Positions 8,798 to 18,316 of a DNA stretch of 64,000 nt are shown in pieces. The notes beneath the pieces were generated by a model. That model was not told the DNA's origin. It searched no databases and saw only the letters and a program-made list of their open reading frames with translations. Position 1 is the stretch's first letter. The number at the start of each line of letters is the position of its first letter. Location of the stretch: contig NZ_CP141643.1 in assembly GCF_038452275.1 (NCBI RefSeq), positions 186,001 to 250,000 of the forward strand, read 5' to 3'. This DNA comes from Corynebacterium sp. BD556. Its GTDB lineage: Bacteria; Actinomycetota; Actinomycetes; Mycobacteriales; Mycobacteriaceae. Made by a program: the position numbers and the translations under genes.

Positions 8798-9583
8798 ATG
8801 TACCATGCGCCCATGAGACCAAGCAGCCCCGACACCTCCCACGCACGCGCGGAATCCAGCAGCGACGACGAAGCGCACCACAGTTTGCCAGCCGACGCCG
8901 AAACAGCAGCAGCACCGCAACGCCCCCGCTTCGACCGAGGACCCCGCCCACTACTGCGCGGCATCCTCCACGAAAGATCAGTCTGGGCCTTTATCGGTTC
9001 AAGCATCCCACTCGTCGTCGTGACTGCACGCATACACGCAACGGGCGTAGTCACCTGGATGACAACTCTCTACGCCTTGTGCCTCATCGGGTCAATGAGC
9101 GTCTCGGCGCTGTACCACCTAGGGGCCTGGCGCACTGAGTCCGCAGTGCTGAAGTGGCGCCGCGCCGACCACGCCATGATCGCCGTGTTCATCGCCGGAA
9201 CCTACGGGCCCGTGGCAGTCGTGGCGCTACAGCCGGATCGCGCAATACTCTTGCTCAGTCTGTGCTGGACAGGCGCCTTGCTCGCTGTGCTCCTCAACCT
9301 ATGTTGGGTCAACCACCCCAGATGGATGGGCGTTTCCGTGTACCTGATACTCGGGTGGTTAGTCATTTGGGAAGTGCCCAGTCTGTGGACCGGCCTCGGC
9401 CCCGCAGTGACCCTCCTGCTAGGCGCAGGCGGTCTGGTCTACACCTTCGGAGCGCTGGTCTACGCCTTGAAGTGGCCCAACCCGTCGCTACGCTTCTTCG
9501 GCTTCCATGAGGTATTCCACGCTACGACGATCGTCGCCGCAGCATTACACCACATAGCTATCTGGATGAGCGTGGCACTTTAG
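8798..9583 (+). CDS. trhA: Hemolysin III / PAQR-family membrane protein
   Basis: A 261-residue integral membrane protein with about seven hydrophobic segments after a 55-residue polar, probably disordered N-terminus. The PAQR/hemolysin III metal-site motifs are present: SALYHLG near residue 108, ADHAMIAVFIAGTY near residue 127, and HEVFHATTIVAAALHHIAIW at the C-terminus. Bacterial members (TrhA, YqfA) affect membrane lipid homeostasis; hemolysis is doubtful. The start is uncertain: ATG 8798 or ATG 8813, neither with a good ribosome binding site. Confidence 0.88.
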   Translation: MYHAPMRPSSPDTSHARAESSSDDEAHHSLPADAETAAAPQRPRFDRGPRPLLRGILHERSVWAFIGSSIPLVVVTARIHATGVVTWMTTLYALCLIGSMSVSALYHLGAWRTESAVLKWRRADHAMIAVFIAGTYGPVAVVALQPDRAILLLSLCWTGALLAVLLNLCWVNHPRWMGVSVYLILGWLVIWEVPSLWTGLGPAVTLLLGAGGLVYTFGALVYALKWPNPSLRFFGFHEVFHATTIVAAALHHIAIWMSVAL

Positions 9584-9646
9584 AAAAGCCAGCGACACTC
9601 CCAAAAGCACCGGTTTGTCCACCATGTCGCGACTGATGACATACGC

Positions 9647-9718
9647 GCCCCAGAGAGGAATCGAACCTCCGACACCGGCTTTAGGAGAGCCGTGCTCTAT
9701 CCACTGAGCTACTGGGGC
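9647..9718 (-). tRNA. tRNA-Arg (anticodon CCU)
   Basis: The reverse complement folds into a full cloverleaf: acceptor GCCCCAG/CTGGGGC, D-arm GCTC/GAGC, anticodon stem CGGCT/AGCCG with loop CTCCTAA (anticodon CCT), and T-arm GGAGG/CCTCT with TTCGATT. The length is 72 bases and CCA is not encoded. It reads the rare arginine codon AGG. Confidence 0.97.
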
Positions 9719-9742
9719 AGTAAAGATTAGGGTACCGCACGC

Positions 9743-10009
9743 TTAAAAGTGCCTTTGCATGAGTTCGCGGTACTTCGCTGCGACCTCTTTGGCACCGGGG
9801 TTCGTGGCGTGCGTGCCGTCGGAAAAGCGCACGGTGGGTACGATGCGATTGCCGTCGTTGACGGAGGCTACCCAGTCCGAGTGCTCCTTGTTTGCGGGGT
9901 CGTCGACATCAATGACGTCGTAGACAACGTTGGTGCGCTTCAACCCGGCAAGCAGGCTGCGACAAAAGGGGCACCAACTGGTGGCGAATACAGTGACGGC
10001 AGCGGACAC
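9743..10009 (-). CDS. mrx1: Mycoredoxin (glutaredoxin-like, CPFC active site)
   Basis: An 88-residue thioredoxin-fold protein with the active-site motif SWCPFC near residue 13 and the cis-proline segment RIVPTVRFSDG. In C. glutamicum the homologue beside folA/thyA is mycoredoxin-1, which reduces mycothiol-mixed disulfides. A longer frame is open upstream, but GTG 10009, one base after the folA stop and behind AAGGAT, gives the family length. The active site here is CPFC. It is the last gene of the cysQ-thyA-folA-mrx1 operon. Confidence 0.88.
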   Translation of the reverse strand: MSAAVTVFATSWCPFCRSLLAGLKRTNVVYDVIDVDDPANKEHSDWVASVNDGNRIVPTVRFSDGTHATNPGAKEVAAKYRELMQRHF

Positions 10010-10010
10010 C

Positions 10011-10481
10011 TCAGATCCTTTCGAAGCGTTGAAACTTGTAACGCAGCCCACTGGCCGAGGTTTCCCAGGCGCCGTCGCTGACGAGGGTGAAAGAGTCGTC
10101 GATGTGGGGGGCGTAGACGGGGCTGGGGAGGTCGTAGGTGGCGTCGATAAGCGTGCGTTCGATGATGTCGACGCCGTCGAGCGTGGCCTCGAAAAGCTCC
10201 GCGCCGCCGATGATCCAAGCGTCCGTTTGCAAGTCGGGCAGGTCCTTCGACACGTAGGCGCCCGCGGACCACTCGCCGGGCTGGCGGGAGGAGATCACGT
10301 GGTTTGTGCGCCCAGGCAACGGCTTTGCTGGCAGTGACTCCCACGTTTTGCGGCCCATGATGATTGGTTGGCCCATCGTCACGCGCTGAAAGTGCTTGAG
10401 ATCCTCGGGAAGATGCCACGGCATGCCCTCGCCGGTGCCGATGACCTCGTTGAGAGATTGGGCCCAAATCGCGCCGATCAT
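10011..10481 (-). CDS. folA: Dihydrofolate reductase
   Basis: A 156-residue DHFR that reduces dihydrofolate with NADPH. Motifs: [28 protein letters not shown] (substrate-site Trp and Glu), the NADPH segment [20 protein letters not shown] and [10 protein letters not shown]. It overlaps the end of thyA by 4 bases (ATGA), so the two are translationally coupled, which fits their joint action: ThyA produces the dihydrofolate that FolA recycles. Confidence 0.96.
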   Translation of the reverse strand: MIGAIWAQSLNEVIGTGEGMPWHLPEDLKHFQRVTMGQPIIMGRKTWESLPAKPLPGRTNHVISSRQPGEWSAGAYVSKDLPDLQTDAWIIGGAELFEATLDGVDIIERTLIDATYDLPSPVYAPHIDDSFTLVSDGAWETSASGLRYKFQRFERI

Positions 10482-11278
10482 ACAGAAACCTGCGCCTTAA
10501 TTGTCGGGTGGGGGTTGTAGCCCTCCACCGAAATGTCGTCGAAGTCGTAGTCGAAAATCGACGCCGCCTTGTTCAACTTCAATTGGGGGTAGGGCCGCGC
10601 CGTGCGCGAAAGCTGTTCTTCTACCTGGGCGATGTGATCGTTGTAAATGTGGCAGTCGCCGCCCGTCCACACCAACTCCCCGACCTCCAAACCCGCTTGC
10701 TGGGCAAACATGTGGGCCAACAGGGCGTAAGAGGCGATGTTGAAGGGCACACCCAGAAACATGTCGGCGGAGCGCTGGTAGACCTGCAACGAAAGCTTTC
10801 CTTCGGCGACATAAAGCTGGAAAAGCAGGTGGCAGGGCATCAACGCCATCTGGTCTAGCTCAGAGACGTTCCAGGCGGAAACCAAGTTGCGGCGCGAATC
10901 CGGGTTCGCCACCAATGTGTCTACAGCCTCCTGGATCTGGTCGACGTGGCGGCCGTCCGGGGTTGGCCATGAGCGCCACTGCACTCCGTAAACCGGGCCT
11001 AACTCTCCGTTTTCATCAGCCCACTCGTTCCAGATACGCACGTCGTTTTCCTGTAGCCAGGCAACATTCGAGGAACCTTTGAGAAACCACAAAAGCTCAC
11101 CGACGACACCCTTGAAATACACCTTCTTGGTGGTCAGCAAGGGAAAGGACTCAGATAGGTCGTAGCGCAGTTGGCGGCCGAACACACTTCGGGTGCCGGT
11201 GCCGGTGCGGTCGCCTTTGGAGGTTCCGTTCTCGTAAACGTCGCGAAGCAGATCTTCATAGGGGGTGGCCACAAACAT
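10478..11278 (-). CDS. thyA: Thymidylate synthase (ThyA type)
   Basis: A 266-residue enzyme that methylates dUMP to dTMP using methylene-tetrahydrofolate. The catalytic cysteine lies in [14 protein letters not shown], the [11 protein letters not shown] loop binds phosphate, and [20 protein letters not shown] is the family signature. The frame is open far upstream through cysQ, but ATG 11278 gives the classical N-terminus ([14 protein letters not shown]) and standard length. It follows cysQ by 10 bases. Confidence 0.96.
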   Translation of the reverse strand: MFVATPYEDLLRDVYENGTSKGDRTGTGTRSVFGRQLRYDLSESFPLLTTKKVYFKGVVGELLWFLKGSSNVAWLQENDVRIWNEWADENGELGPVYGVQWRSWPTPDGRHVDQIQEAVDTLVANPDSRRNLVSAWNVSELDQMALMPCHLLFQLYVAEGKLSLQVYQRSADMFLGVPFNIASYALLAHMFAQQAGLEVGELVWTGGDCHIYNDHIAQVEEQLSRTARPYPQLKLNKAASIFDYDFDDISVEGYNPHPTIKAQVSV

Positions 11279-11288
11279 GCCACCGATT

Positions 11289-12053
11289 CTACCCCTCGTA
11301 ATTGCCATGCTGCGCATGGTACTTCGCGCACACCTCCAAAATGGAGTCCGCCAGCTCAGGACGGCAGATAACCAGGTCAGGGATGTAGGTGTCCTCGTTG
11401 TTATAGCGCAGCGGCGAGCCATCCAAACGCGAGCAATGCAGACCGGCCGCCAGCGACACACCCACCGGGGCTGCCTGGTCCCACTCATATTGGCCGCCAG
11501 CGTGAACGTAGGCATCGTAATCACCCAGCAACACGTGCATGGCCTTCGCGCCCGCCGAACCAACGCCGACCGCCTCAAACCCGAGATGAGCCGCCACCTG
11601 CCTCGCCACCGCAGGTGGGCGGTTGCGCGACAGGGCCACCTTGCGCGCGTATGGGCCTGTGACGTGGCGAACGTCAGAAGACTTAAACACGACACCCAGA
11701 TCCGGCAAGCCAACGGCGGCATGGGTGGGCACCCCATTTTCCACCAAGGCGACGTGCACCGCCCAATCCTGGCGGCCGGTGGCGAACTCCTTTGTGCCAT
11801 CGAGGGGATCGACGATCCAGACGCGGTCTTTGCCAAGGCGCTCCCGGCTGTCGGCAGCCTCCTCAGAAAGAACACCGTCGTCAGGTCGGTGCTGGGCAAG
11901 CACGCGCGCAATCCAGTTTTGGGCGAGGTCGTCGCCCGCCTCACCCAGTTCGCGTCCCCGTAGAAGGCCGACGCCACGGATCCCTTTGAGAATCTCGCCC
12001 GTGCCCTGGGCAATCAGGTTAGTCAGGCGGGAGTCTGAATAGGTAGCGGTCAT
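11289..12053 (-). CDS. cysQ: 3'(2'),5'-bisphosphate nucleotidase CysQ (inositol monophosphatase family)
   Basis: A 254-residue Mg-dependent phosphatase of the IMPase superfamily. The metal-binding motif [15 protein letters not shown] is near residue 81, the preceding Glu is in LSEEAADS, and the second motif [12 protein letters not shown] is near residue 190. Actinobacterial CysQ removes the 3'-phosphate of PAP/PAPS from sulfate assimilation and may also act on inositol phosphates. It is the first gene of the folate operon and divergent from lhr with only 29 bases between start codons. Confidence 0.92.
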   Translation of the reverse strand: MTATYSDSRLTNLIAQGTGEILKGIRGVGLLRGRELGEAGDDLAQNWIARVLAQHRPDDGVLSEEAADSRERLGKDRVWIVDPLDGTKEFATGRQDWAVHVALVENGVPTHAAVGLPDLGVVFKSSDVRHVTGPYARKVALSRNRPPAVARQVAAHLGFEAVGVGSAGAKAMHVLLGDYDAYVHAGGQYEWDQAAPVGVSLAAGLHCSRLDGSPLRYNNEDTYIPDLVICRPELADSILEVCAKYHAQHGNYEG

Positions 12054-12069
12054 ACAAAGAACCCTACCG

Positions 12070-12076
12070 TAGAGTA
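12070..12076. promoter_or_regulatory. Back-to-back -10 elements of lhr and cysQ
   Basis: TAGAGT (12070-12075) on the plus strand ends 7 bases before the lhr ATG. On the minus strand TACTCT (12076-12071) overlaps it, and a second box TAGGGT ends 7 bases before the cysQ ATG. Both genes therefore look leaderless and share this 29-base gap. This is a pattern inference. Confidence 0.35.
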
Positions 12077-12082
12077 TCAGCC

Positions 12083-15000
12083 ATGCCCGAGGAGATTTTG
12101 GAACGCTTCCACCCCCAGGTGGCTACGTGGTTCCGTGAAGTCTTCGCCGCGCCCACCCGGGTGCAGCGCGAAGCCTGGGAGTCAATCTCTCACGGGGAGA
12201 ACTCGCTGGTGGTGGCACCCACCGGCGCAGGCAAAACCCTCGCCGCCTTCTTGTGGTCTTTAAACAGCCTGGTCGAGCGTGCCGGTCAGCAGGCTTTGCC
12301 GATCGGCGCCTCGCAGACCTCAACCCACGGAGGGGTCCGCGTCCTATACATCTCACCCCTTAAAGCGCTTGGCGTGGACGTGGAGAACAACCTGCGCGCG
12401 CCCTTAAGCGGCATTGCCCGCGTCGCCCAGCGCTTAGGCCGCGACATGCCCGACATTTCCGTGGCAGTGCGCTCCGGGGACACGCCGCAGGCAGAACGTA
12501 ACCGGCAGGTGCGAAAACCCCCGGACATCCTCATCACCACACCGGAATCCCTCTACCTCATGCTCACCTCGAAGGCGGCTGCGATCCTCAAAACCGTCGA
12601 CACCGTCATCGTTGATGAGATCCACGCATTAGCCGGCACGAAACGCGGCGTACACCTGGCGCTATCTTTGGAGCGCCTCGCACGTCTGGCCGGGGACTTT
12701 CAGCGCATCGGTTTGTCGGCGACGGTGCGGCCTTTGAGTGCGGTAGCCAATTTCCTCGGCCCCCGCACCACGATCATTGCCCCGCCCGGCGAGAAGAAGT
12801 GGCAGCTAGATGTCATCGTGCCGGTGGAGGACATGAGTGATCTGCCCGTGATGCAGGACGCCTCCACCATCGGCGAGGCGATTATCGACGACCAATTAAA
12901 CGCGCCCGCCCCCACAAACCATTCGATGTGGCCGCACATTGAACGTGCCGTCTACGAGCAGGTGATGGCGCACCGCTCCACCATTGTCTTTGTCAACTCC
13001 AGGCGTTCCGCCGAACGCCTTACCAGTCAGATCAATGAGCTGTGGGCGAAAGAACACGACCCGCAGGCCCTGTCGCACACCGGCCGTCGCCCGCCCGCGC
13101 AACTGATGAAGTCCGTTGACACCGCAAGCCACGCCGCTGCCGTGATCGCGCGGGCCCACCACGGCAGCGTCTCCAAAGACGAGCGGTTGACCACTGAAAA
13201 CCTGCTTAAGGAGGGCAGCCTCAAAGCTGTCGTGGCAACTTCCTCGCTGGAACTGGGCATCGACATGGGCGCAGTTGACCTGGTGCTGCAGGTGGAGTCG
13301 CCGCCGTCAGTCGCCTCCGGCCTACAACGGGTGGGCCGCGCCGGGCACACCGTGGGTGCGGTGTCAAAGGGGGCCTTCTACCCAAAGCACCGCTCTGACT
13401 TGGTCCAAACAGCGGTGACCGTGCCGAGGATGCGCCAAGGGCTCATCGAGGAGCTGCACACACCGAACTCGCCCTTGGACGTGTTGACCCAGCAAACCAT
13501 CGCCGCGGTCAGCATGGAGGACCTGGACATCAACGAGTGGTACGACACCGTACGCCGCGCCTGGCCGTACCGCGAATTGAGCCGGGAAGTCTATGACGCG
13601 GTCATCGACCTGATCGTCGGTGTGTACCCTTCGACCGACTTCTCTGAGCTGCGGCCCCGCGCAATTGTCCACGGCGACACCTTGCGCGCCCGCCCCGGCG
13701 CCCAACGTGTAGCCGTCACCAACGGCGGAACCATCCCGGACCGTGGCATGTTCGGCGTGTTTTTGGTTGGGGGAGAGGACTCCGCTCCGCGCCGAGTCGG
13801 AGAGCTCGACGAGGAGATGGTCTACGAGTCCCGCGTCGGCGACGTGTTCACCCTCGGAGCATCAAGCTGGCGCATCGAAAACATTACCCGCGACCAGGTG
13901 CAGGTCAGCCCGACGCCCGGGCACACCGGGCGGCTTCCTTTTTGGAGCGGCGACGGGCCGGGAAGGCCCTTCGAGCTGGGTGTGGCGTTGGGGAAGTTTC
14001 GTCGTCAAGCGCGCGAGAACCTCGACGCCTCCCTCGACAACTACGCGCGCCGCAACCTGCTGCAATACCTTGAGGAACAGGAAGAAGCCACCGGCATCCT
14101 GCCCGACGACACCACGCTTGTGCTCGAACGCTTCACCGACGAGCTGGGGGATTGGCGCGTGGTACTGCACACGCCTTTCGGCAAACCCGTCAATTCCGCG
14201 TGGGCGCTGGCTACCGGCTGGCGCATCGCCCAGGAAACGGGAATGGACGCCCAGGCAGTCGCCGGTGATGACGGCATTGTCCTGCGCCTGCCCCAAGGTG
14301 AGAAGGAACCTGAAGGTTCACTTTTCAGCTTCAACGCCGATGAAATCGCCGACATTGTTACGCAGCAGGTGGGAAACTCCGCCCTGTTTGCCTCCCGCTT
14401 CCGCGAATGTGCCGCCCGTGCTCTGCTTCTGCCGCGCCGCAACCCGGGCAAACGCGCGCCACTGTGGCAACAACGCCAGCGCGCCGAGCAGCTTCTCGAC
14501 GTCGCCCGCAACTACCCTTCTTTCCCAATCATCCTCGAAACCGTCCGTGAGTGTCTCCAGGACGTCTATGACCTGCCGGCCCTGCAAGAGGTGATGCGGG
14601 ATCTAGGTACGCGGCGCATCCGCATCGCGGAAGTTACCACGGACCAGCCGAGCCCTTTCGCTTCATCGCTGCTGTTTAACTACACGAGCGCTTTCATGTA
14701 CGAGGGTGACACCCCGCTGGCGGAAAAGCGCGCCGCAGCTTTAGCGCTCGACCCTTCACTTCTGGCGAAACTGTTGGGCACCGTGGAGCTGCGCGAGCTT
14801 TTGGATCCCGACATCATCGCCGAGGTCGACGCCTCTTTGCGCCGTCTTGGGCGCGCGACAACCTCAGAGCAATTCGCCGATACGTTGCGCATGGTCGGCC
14901 CGGTGCCGATCGCCAACCTGGAAGATTTCACCGCGGTGCCTTTGTCCGCCCTCGAATCTTCGCTTGGCCCGCGCGTGATGCGCGTGCGCATCGGGGGAGA

Positions 15001-16672
15001 AGAACACATCGCTCAGGCTCACGATGCCGCTGTGCTGCGAGACGCCCTCGGGGTGCCCGTTCCGCCCGGCATCGCAGCCCAGGTCGCCACAATTCCCGAT
15101 GCCTTGTCTCAGCTTGTCAGCCGGTGGGTGCGCACCCGAGGCCCCTTCACACTGCGCGATCTTGCCCACGCCTTCGGGCTTGCCATCGGCGCCGCCTACT
15201 CCGCCCTGCAGCCGCTTGTCGACGCCACCAAGGTCATCGAAGGACGCTACCGGCAAGGCGTTGATGAGCAGGAGTACGTGGCCGCCGAGGTGTTGCGCAT
15301 CATCCGAACTCGCTCGCTGGCTGCCGCCCGCGCGCAAACCCGACCTGTCTCCCAATCCGCCTACGGGCGTTTCCTGCCCGCCTGGCTCAACGTCGCCCCC
15401 GCCGGGGCCACACCACCATTGCGTGGTGTGGACGGGGTTTTCACCGTCCTGGAACAGCTCGCCGGGGTGCGCCTGCCCGCATCCGCCTGGGAGTCGTGGA
15501 TTCTTCCCTCGCGTGTTGGTGATTACAACCCCCAGATGCTTGATGAGCTGACCGGCGGCGGGGAGATTCTCATCGTCGGCGCTGGCAAAGCAGGCGCGCG
15601 CGACCCTTGGATCATGCTGTTGCCCGCCGACTACGCCGCCCAACTTCTGCCGCAATCACAACAGCCGGTGTACTCGCTTACCCAGGCCCAGATCATGGAG
15701 AAGGTGCGCGCCGGCGGCGGGTTCCTCTTTAGCGATTTGCTGAGCCCCAGCACTACCACCGAGGAGTTGCGTGAGAGCCTGTGGGACCTCGTCGAATCCG
15801 GGTGTATCTCGCCTGATTCTTTCGCGCCGATCCGCGCTCGCCTCGCCGGGGGTAAAACCGCGCACCGGGCGAAGCGGCGGCCGTCGCGTTCCCGGGTGCG
15901 TTCGGGGCGCACTGCCTTTGCGTCGATGACACCGCCGGACATGGTGGGGCGGTGGGCGGCTACACCTGCTGCAGACACTGACGTGACCCGCCGTTTCGTA
16001 GCTTTTGGTGAGGCATGGTTGGACCGCTACGGTGTGGTCTCACGCGGAGCGGTGGTTGCTGAGGATGTGGTGGGTGGTTTTGGGCTTGCTTATAAGGTGC
16101 TCAGCGGTTTTGAGGAGTCCGGCCAGGCGATGCGCGGCTACTTAATCGAGGGGCTGGGTGCGGCACAGTTTTCCACACCTGCGACCATCGACCGGTTGCG
16201 TGGGCAGCAAGATAGCGACGATGTGGTGGGCTGGCCTTCGGGCACCCGCGACCCTCACGTTTACGTCATGGCCGCGACTGATCCCGCCAACCCCTATGGA
16301 GCGGGGCTGCCTTGGCCTGCGCAGGGACCGACCCGCAGCGCCGGGGCGATTGTTGTGCTTATCGACGGCCTCCTCGCCGCCCACATCACCCGCGGCGGCA
16401 AAACCATGACCACATTTTTCGACTCCTTTCCGGCCGAAGTCAAAGACCCCCTCCACATGGTGGTTTCCGCACTTGACGAGGCTGTGTCCTTGGGTCGGAT
16501 GCGCCCGCTCAACGTGGAAAAGCTCAACGGTGAGCCTGCGTTCTCGCTGCGCAACTATGGTGCTGCTGTGACTCACAAGGGGGCAAGGATCGGTGCTAAG
16601 GCCAAGGCTGCGCCGAAGCGCTACGGGCGCTCAGTAAGTGAAGCCCTGGAGGAATTGAGCTTCAACGACTAA
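12083..16672 (+). CDS. lhr: Lhr-type ATP-dependent DNA helicase
   Basis: A 1529-residue superfamily-2 helicase, the full-length actinobacterial Lhr. The N-terminal core has the Q-motif region (RVQREAWESI), Walker A VAPTGAGKT near residue 50, DEIHAL (motif II), LSATVRP (motif III) and QRVGRAGH (motif VI) near residue 417. The winged-helix and beta-barrel Lhr core follows, then a long C-terminal extension of about 600 residues. Mycobacterial Lhr is a 3'-5' translocase induced by DNA damage. The extreme C-terminus is basic (KAKAAPKRYGRSVSE). Confidence 0.96.
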   Translation: MPEEILERFHPQVATWFREVFAAPTRVQREAWESISHGENSLVVAPTGAGKTLAAFLWSLNSLVERAGQQALPIGASQTSTHGGVRVLYISPLKALGVDVENNLRAPLSGIARVAQRLGRDMPDISVAVRSGDTPQAERNRQVRKPPDILITTPESLYLMLTSKAAAILKTVDTVIVDEIHALAGTKRGVHLALSLERLARLAGDFQRIGLSATVRPLSAVANFLGPRTTIIAPPGEKKWQLDVIVPVEDMSDLPVMQDASTIGEAIIDDQLNAPAPTNHSMWPHIERAVYEQVMAHRSTIVFVNSRRSAERLTSQINELWAKEHDPQALSHTGRRPPAQLMKSVDTASHAAAVIARAHHGSVSKDERLTTENLLKEGSLKAVVATSSLELGIDMGAVDLVLQVESPPSVASGLQRVGRAGHTVGAVSKGAFYPKHRSDLVQTAVTVPRMRQGLIEELHTPNSPLDVLTQQTIAAVSMEDLDINEWYDTVRRAWPYRELSREVYDAVIDLIVGVYPSTDFSELRPRAIVHGDTLRARPGAQRVAVTNGGTIPDRGMFGVFLVGGEDSAPRRVGELDEEMVYESRVGDVFTLGASSWRIENITRDQVQVSPTPGHTGRLPFWSGDGPGRPFELGVALGKFRRQARENLDASLDNYARRNLLQYLEEQEEATGILPDDTTLVLERFTDELGDWRVVLHTPFGKPVNSAWALATGWRIAQETGMDAQAVAGDDGIVLRLPQGEKEPEGSLFSFNADEIADIVTQQVGNSALFASRFRECAARALLLPRRNPGKRAPLWQQRQRAEQLLDVARNYPSFPIILETVRECLQDVYDLPALQEVMRDLGTRRIRIAEVTTDQPSPFASSLLFNYTSAFMYEGDTPLAEKRAAALALDPSLLAKLLGTVELRELLDPDIIAEVDASLRRLGRATTSEQFADTLRMVGPVPIANLEDFTAVPLSALESSLGPRVMRVRIGGEEHIAQAHDAAVLRDALGVPVPPGIAAQVATIPDALSQLVSRWVRTRGPFTLRDLAHAFGLAIGAAYSALQPLVDATKVIEGRYRQGVDEQEYVAAEVLRIIRTRSLAAARAQTRPVSQSAYGRFLPAWLNVAPAGATPPLRGVDGVFTVLEQLAGVRLPASAWESWILPSRVGDYNPQMLDELTGGGEILIVGAGKAGARDPWIMLLPADYAAQLLPQSQQPVYSLTQAQIMEKVRAGGGFLFSDLLSPSTTTEELRESLWDLVESGCISPDSFAPIRARLAGGKTAHRAKRRPSRSRVRSGRTAFASMTPPDMVGRWAATPAADTDVTRRFVAFGEAWLDRYGVVSRGAVVAEDVVGGFGLAYKVLSGFEESGQAMRGYLIEGLGAAQFSTPATIDRLRGQQDSDDVVGWPSGTRDPHVYVMAATDPANPYGAGLPWPAQGPTRSAGAIVVLIDGLLAAHITRGGKTMTTFFDSFPAEVKDPLHMVVSALDEAVSLGRMRPLNVEKLNGEPAFSLRNYGAAVTHKGARIGAKAKAAPKRYGRSVSEALEELSFND

Positions 16673-16872
16673 CTCGGGAGGTCAGTTCAGTCTTTGGCGG
16701 GGGTGTAGGTTTTTCTCAAGCGCCGATTAAAAAACTGCGTCGAGGTTGTTGCTGGCAGGTGGGTTGCGGGTGAGAATCTTTGCTCCGTGGTGATCCCCTT
16801 TTGTGGGTTCGCCACCCACCCATGTATAGAACGCATATTTGAACGCGAGGGCCTTGTCTGGGATGGGTGCGC

Positions 16873-16878
16873 TAAAAT
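16873..16878 (+). promoter_or_regulatory. Probable -10 box of the Nei-type glycosylase gene (leaderless)
   Basis: TAAAAT ends 6 bases before ATG 16885, with no ribosome binding site between. No matching -35 at proper spacing is visible. The remaining 200 bases between lhr and this gene hold no recognisable gene. Confidence 0.45.
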
Positions 16879-16884
16879 CCTGAC

Positions 16885-17691
16885 ATGCCCGAAGGCGATA
16901 GCGTTTATCAACTGGCCAAGCGCCTGTCATTTATGCAGGGCCGCGAGGTGTGCTCCTGCAGCCTGCGCGTGCCCCGGTATGCGACGGTGAACTTCACCGG
17001 CTTGACCTGCGAGAGGGTGTGGCCTTACGGCAAACACCTATTCATGCAGTTCGGAACCGAAATCCTGCACACTCACCTGAAGATGGAAGGGGTGTGGGCC
17101 TTCCACCGTGTGGGCAGCAAGTGGCGCAAGCCGGGCCACACAGCGCGGGTGGTGCTGCAACTTGCGGACGCGGAAGGCGACATCGAAATAGTCGGCCATG
17201 ACTTGGGGTTGGTCGAAGTTTTTCCGGTGCGCGAATATGAGCAGCGCATGGCATATCTCGGCCCCGATATGCTCGCAGAAGAATTCGATCAAGAGGAGGT
17301 CGTCCGGAGGATTAAGTTGCAGCCTGAACTGGAAATTGGGCGCGCGCTATTGAATCAACGCAACGCGGCCGGTATCGGCAACGAGTACCGGGCGGAGATC
17401 AACTTTTTGGCGGGGACCCATCCGGCGCGGCTGGTCGGGGAGGTGGATGTGGAAAAGCATGTGCGCATCGCGCGAGCATTGATGTGGGCAAATAAAGACT
17501 CCCCAGTCCGCGTCACCACAGGGGTGAAGCGGGCCGGGGAGACAAGCTACGTCTTTGGCCGCAACAATAAGCCGTGTCGTCGCTGCCGAACCCTGATCCG
17601 CAAGGGCATGCTCGGCGGGGAGGGAGACCTCGAACGCGTTATTTGGTGGTGTCCGGCGTGCCAGCCTTCTCCTTCGTTGCCCGGCGAATGA
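16885..17691 (+). CDS. nei2: Endonuclease VIII-type DNA glycosylase (Fpg/Nei family, Nei2-like)
   Basis: A 268-residue bifunctional DNA glycosylase/AP lyase for oxidised bases. It begins MPEGDSVYQLAKRL, with catalytic Pro2 and Glu3 of Nei-type enzymes after removal of Met1. The H2TH region is near residue 150 (RALLNQRNAAGIGNEYRAE, which recalls the GIGN lysine/asparagine loop). The C-terminal zinc finger is complete (CRRCRTLIRKG followed by WWCPACQ). Its position next to lhr makes a small repair group. The last 53 bases overlap the 3' end of the convergent dedA gene. Confidence 0.93.
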   Translation: MPEGDSVYQLAKRLSFMQGREVCSCSLRVPRYATVNFTGLTCERVWPYGKHLFMQFGTEILHTHLKMEGVWAFHRVGSKWRKPGHTARVVLQLADAEGDIEIVGHDLGLVEVFPVREYEQRMAYLGPDMLAEEFDQEEVVRRIKLQPELEIGRALLNQRNAAGIGNEYRAEINFLAGTHPARLVGEVDVEKHVRIARALMWANKDSPVRVTTGVKRAGETSYVFGRNNKPCRRCRTLIRKGMLGGEGDLERVIWWCPACQPSPSLPGE

Positions 17692-18274
17692 AGTAAAAGA
17701 AGAAACCCAGGATTATCAGAATCAGGATGGCGTAGACAATGTTGGAGTAAGTGTTGATGTAGTCCTCGACGACTTTCCAGTTCTCACCGAGGTAGAAGCC
17801 GAGGGTGATGAGGAAGGCGTTCCAGATGGCGGAGCCGAAAGAAGTCCACAGGCCGAAGGTCACCAGGTTCATCCGGTCGAGGCCCGCGGGGATGGAAATA
17901 AGGGAGCGGATGCCTGGCACGAGGCGTCCGAAAAAGACCGAAACCTTGCCGTATTTGCTGAAAAATGCCAGGGTTTCGTCCACGTCGGAGGCCTTCACCA
18001 GCCACATCCAGTCCGCGATGCGGCGCAGACGCTCGGCACCCAGCCAGGCGCCGAGGCCGTAGAGAACGTAGGCGCCGACGACAGATCCGATCACAGACCA
18101 GATGAATACGGACACGAAGTTGAGCGAGCCCTGGGCCACGGTGAACCCCGCTAAGGGCAGCACCACTTCAGACGGAATCGGAGGAAAGAGGTTTTCCAAC
18201 AAGATGGCGATGCCGACGCCAGGGGCGCCGAGTAGTTCCATCAGTTCTACGACCCAGTCGATGATCGCTTGCAT
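17639..18274 (-). CDS. DedA-family membrane protein
   Basis: A 211-residue DedA/VTT-domain protein with about five membrane segments. The family marks are ENLFPPIPSEVVLPLAG near residue 27 and FFGRLVPGIRSLISIPAG near residue 113, with the conserved arginines. DedA proteins are linked to undecaprenyl-phosphate or other lipid transport and membrane homeostasis. The C-terminus is a charged tail. The gene overlaps the convergent glycosylase gene by 53 bases. Confidence 0.92.
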   Translation of the reverse strand: MQAIIDWVVELMELLGAPGVGIAILLENLFPPIPSEVVLPLAGFTVAQGSLNFVSVFIWSVIGSVVGAYVLYGLGAWLGAERLRRIADWMWLVKASDVDETLAFFSKYGKVSVFFGRLVPGIRSLISIPAGLDRMNLVTFGLWTSFGSAIWNAFLITLGFYLGENWKVVEDYINTYSNIVYAILILIILGFFFYFIRRATKEKAGTPDTTK

Positions 18275-18316
18275 GTAAATCTCCTTGTCGATGTCTCAGC
18301 AGCACTCCAGTCTGCC

